Positions 16,001-16,308 of a stretch of DNA of 16,308 nt are shown here, one piece after another (position 1 is the first letter of the stretch; the number at the start of each line of letters is the position of its first letter). The translations under genes were made by a program, and so were the position numbers. The stretch covers positions 1 to 16,308 of the forward strand of contig JAFADT010000186.1 of the NCBI GenBank assembly GCA_023424585.1, given 5' to 3'. The notes beneath the pieces are model-generated. The model was given only the letters and a program-made list of their open reading frames with translations. It ran no database searches and was not told where the DNA came from. The DNA is from Pseudomonadota bacterium (GTDB lineage Bacteria > Myxococcota > Myxococcia > Myxococcales > Myxococcaceae).

Positions 16001-16102
16001 GAGGAGGCGCGGCGCGCCTGGGACGCGCTGTCCCCGTGGCGCGAGGCCTACGTCCAGGAGGCGGCGGAGGCTCGGGCGGAGCTGGGGCACTGTCGCCGCT
16101 AG
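13037..16102 (+). CDS. Membrane Ser/Thr kinase with N-terminal anti-sigma zinc motif and C-terminal TPR region
   Basis: A 1021-residue protein starting at a GTG inside the end of the sigma gene. Residues 1-45 carry a zf-HC2/ZAS-type motif: Cys3, then His28-x3-Cys32-x2-Cys35. Residues about 65-335 form a Ser/Thr kinase: glycine loop GEGGMG (73-78), Lys95 in VALK, a probable helix-C Glu117, HRDFKPDN (189-196, Asp191 catalytic), DFG (209-211) and APE (249-251). The activation segment includes SLTTTGVFLGT. All catalytic residues are present, so it should be active. One membrane helix lies at about 344-364 (VAATAVLAGGLVGLGFLAL). The rest, about 370-1020, is Ala/Leu/Glu-rich helical repeat of the TPR type (clear from about 520), placed outside the cytoplasm if the kinase is inside. 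This suggests a TPR sensor outside and kinase plus sigma-binding domain inside, acting on the adjacent sigma factor. Confidence 0.92.
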   Translation: MSCPDENTLLGYASGALDPEGTTTVRQHVTGCPECRGVLAALGGLEAPPPWGDPGRLVPGARVGRYVVLGLLGEGGMGRVHAAHDPELDRKVALKLLNLARLGEDSLAQARQRLEREARTMARLSHPHVARLHDVGEYQGQLFLVMELVEGGTLRRWLAEKPRPRREIVARFIQAAEGLAATHALGITHRDFKPDNVLLTRDGQVRITDFGLANAAAGWTPPREPADSVSGDASLTTTGVFLGTLAYAAPEQLRGERGDARSDQFAFCVALHEALHGQRPFAGATREELLASMLRQEVRAEKRDVPSWLKAVVRRGLSVEPSRRFESMRALRAHLSREEGAWKRVAATAVLAGGLVGLGFLALGPSAATPRETCQGSERHLAGIWDASVRESTHQAFLRTGDPVAEASFQAVASTLDRWSRDWTHAHQSACEATRVFGEQPEAVMGLRMTCLDQQLGELSRLTVALQGADARTVERGFGLGKALGGVARCADVRTLQEAVSPPEDPGVRAEVDAVRSELARANAELLAGHTPEGLRIALPARERALATHHRPLEAEAHHLCSRLQEDAGAFEDARASLAQASLAAEAGRHVGVLARVLLSQAWLQGYGLGRPQEAWPFLQRARAVAETLRDGELDTLLDSMQAELLVQEGRYAEAEPLLRAALEAASVRGQTFAHAELSGRLGLLLQQQGRLLEARHWQEEALRLHEAHFGPAHRDTGRALANLGGTLALLGELPRAEAVLQRALGILRQTLGAENLSVARTWSNLALVYFEWGHAAQAREAAEAGWAVARKSVDADSPVLLVMKSNRLGVLGEQGDRAQELEHARAVLAHHERVYGASHPDVALDVHEVGRLLRLSGHLEEARAFHARGVALQRALLATGGLDGAGLRSLADALLFLGQVDEARRHVEQALTLVERDLGPASSERIEALLLLGDVQLARGQPSEALSPLRIALESLTARQVVSARVPRVRRRLARALRLTGAVEEACEEARRAWDALSPWREAYVQEAAEARAELGHCRR

Positions 16103-16189
16103 ATGTCGATTCCATGCAACGGCGCCGACCGGCCTGTCTCCTCCCGTCCGGGGGGCGTCCCTGTCCCCCGCGACTCCACGGAGGACGAC

Positions 16190-16308
16190 ATGAAGCTGGC
16201 GACGCGATACCTGGTGCTGCTCACCCTGCTGGCGGTGGGCTGTGGTGACTCGAACGAGGGGGAGGGGGGCGGGGACGATCCCCCCAAGAGCTCCGCGCTC
16301 GCGTGTGA
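16190..16308 (+). CDS. Lipoprotein, N-terminal part (runs off the right edge)
   Basis: The first 39 codons lie in the window. MKLATRYLVLLTLLAVGCGDS is a lipoprotein signal peptide with lipidated Cys18, followed by an acidic/Gly-rich linker (NEGEGGGDDPPKSS), the usual layout for myxobacterial lipoproteins. GGAGGA lies 4 bases before the ATG, a strong ribosome binding site. The mature domain is outside the window, so no function can be given. The gene is 87 bases downstream of the kinase and may be in the same transcript. Confidence 0.7.
   Translation, partial: MKLATRYLVLLTLLAVGCGDSNEGEGGGDDPPKSSALAC

Noticed and set aside
13409..16090. 893-codon open frame on the minus strand opposite the kinase gene
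   Set aside because: Composition is Arg/Leu/Gln/Pro-rich without domains. It mirrors the Ala/Leu/Glu-rich TPR coding strand, a known artefact of GC-rich codon use.
16149..16170. G-run/C-run hairpin between the kinase and the final lipoprotein gene
   Set aside because: A 6-bp stem of a G-run and a C-run with a roughly 10-base loop and no T-run is weak, and the two genes may be cotranscribed.

Overview
The window is very GC-rich DNA with long overlapping open frames. It has several features typical of myxobacteria (Myxococcales, probably the Myxococcaceae/Archangiaceae group): a sigma factor coupled to a Ser/Thr kinase with an anti-sigma-like zinc motif and a TPR tail, lipoproteins with Asp/Ala/Gly-rich linkers after the lipobox, and dense one-component regulators. 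This assignment rests on gene content only. I see no tRNA, rRNA, CRISPR array, insertion sequence or phage gene.

Layout. (1) Positions 1-5175 are on the minus strand. In transcription order: a dienelactone-hydrolase-family enzyme, an outer-membrane beta-barrel protein, a DUF3500 lipoprotein whose stop overlaps the start of a HupE/UreJ-type membrane protein (ATGA), a hairpin terminator, and the 5' end of a GDSL/SGNH-like lipoprotein gene that runs off the left edge. (2) Positions 5250-10849 are on the plus strand: a GlxA-type AraC regulator divergent from the hydrolase; a decayed glutathione S-transferase; a tight four-gene operon (ArsR regulator, SRPBCC protein, DoxX-like membrane protein, DUF1801 protein) behind a strong promoter that appears to make a leaderless transcript; then an AraC regulator with a cupin-type sensor and an NmrA-like SDR protein. 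(3) Positions 10941-11934 are on the minus strand: a small DUF3592 membrane protein and a chimeric pseudogene joining the N-terminus of a zinc alcohol dehydrogenase to the C-terminus of an NlpC/P60 protein. (4) Positions 12144-16308 are on the plus strand: a Myxococcales-type ECF-like sigma factor overlapping by 4 bp a 1021-residue protein (zinc anti-sigma motif, Ser/Thr kinase, one membrane span, TPR repeats), then the 5' end of a lipoprotein gene.

How the genes may work together. The sigma/kinase pair looks like a self-contained membrane signalling unit in which one polypeptide could both bind the sigma factor and phosphorylate it or another target. The DUF3500-HupE pair looks like a translationally coupled envelope unit, possibly for metal handling (inference). 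The middle block resembles an accessory stress and small-molecule response region, with three one-component regulators each next to a likely target. Two pseudogenes, each with one apparent missing base plus a larger loss, mark places where the region has been rearranged.
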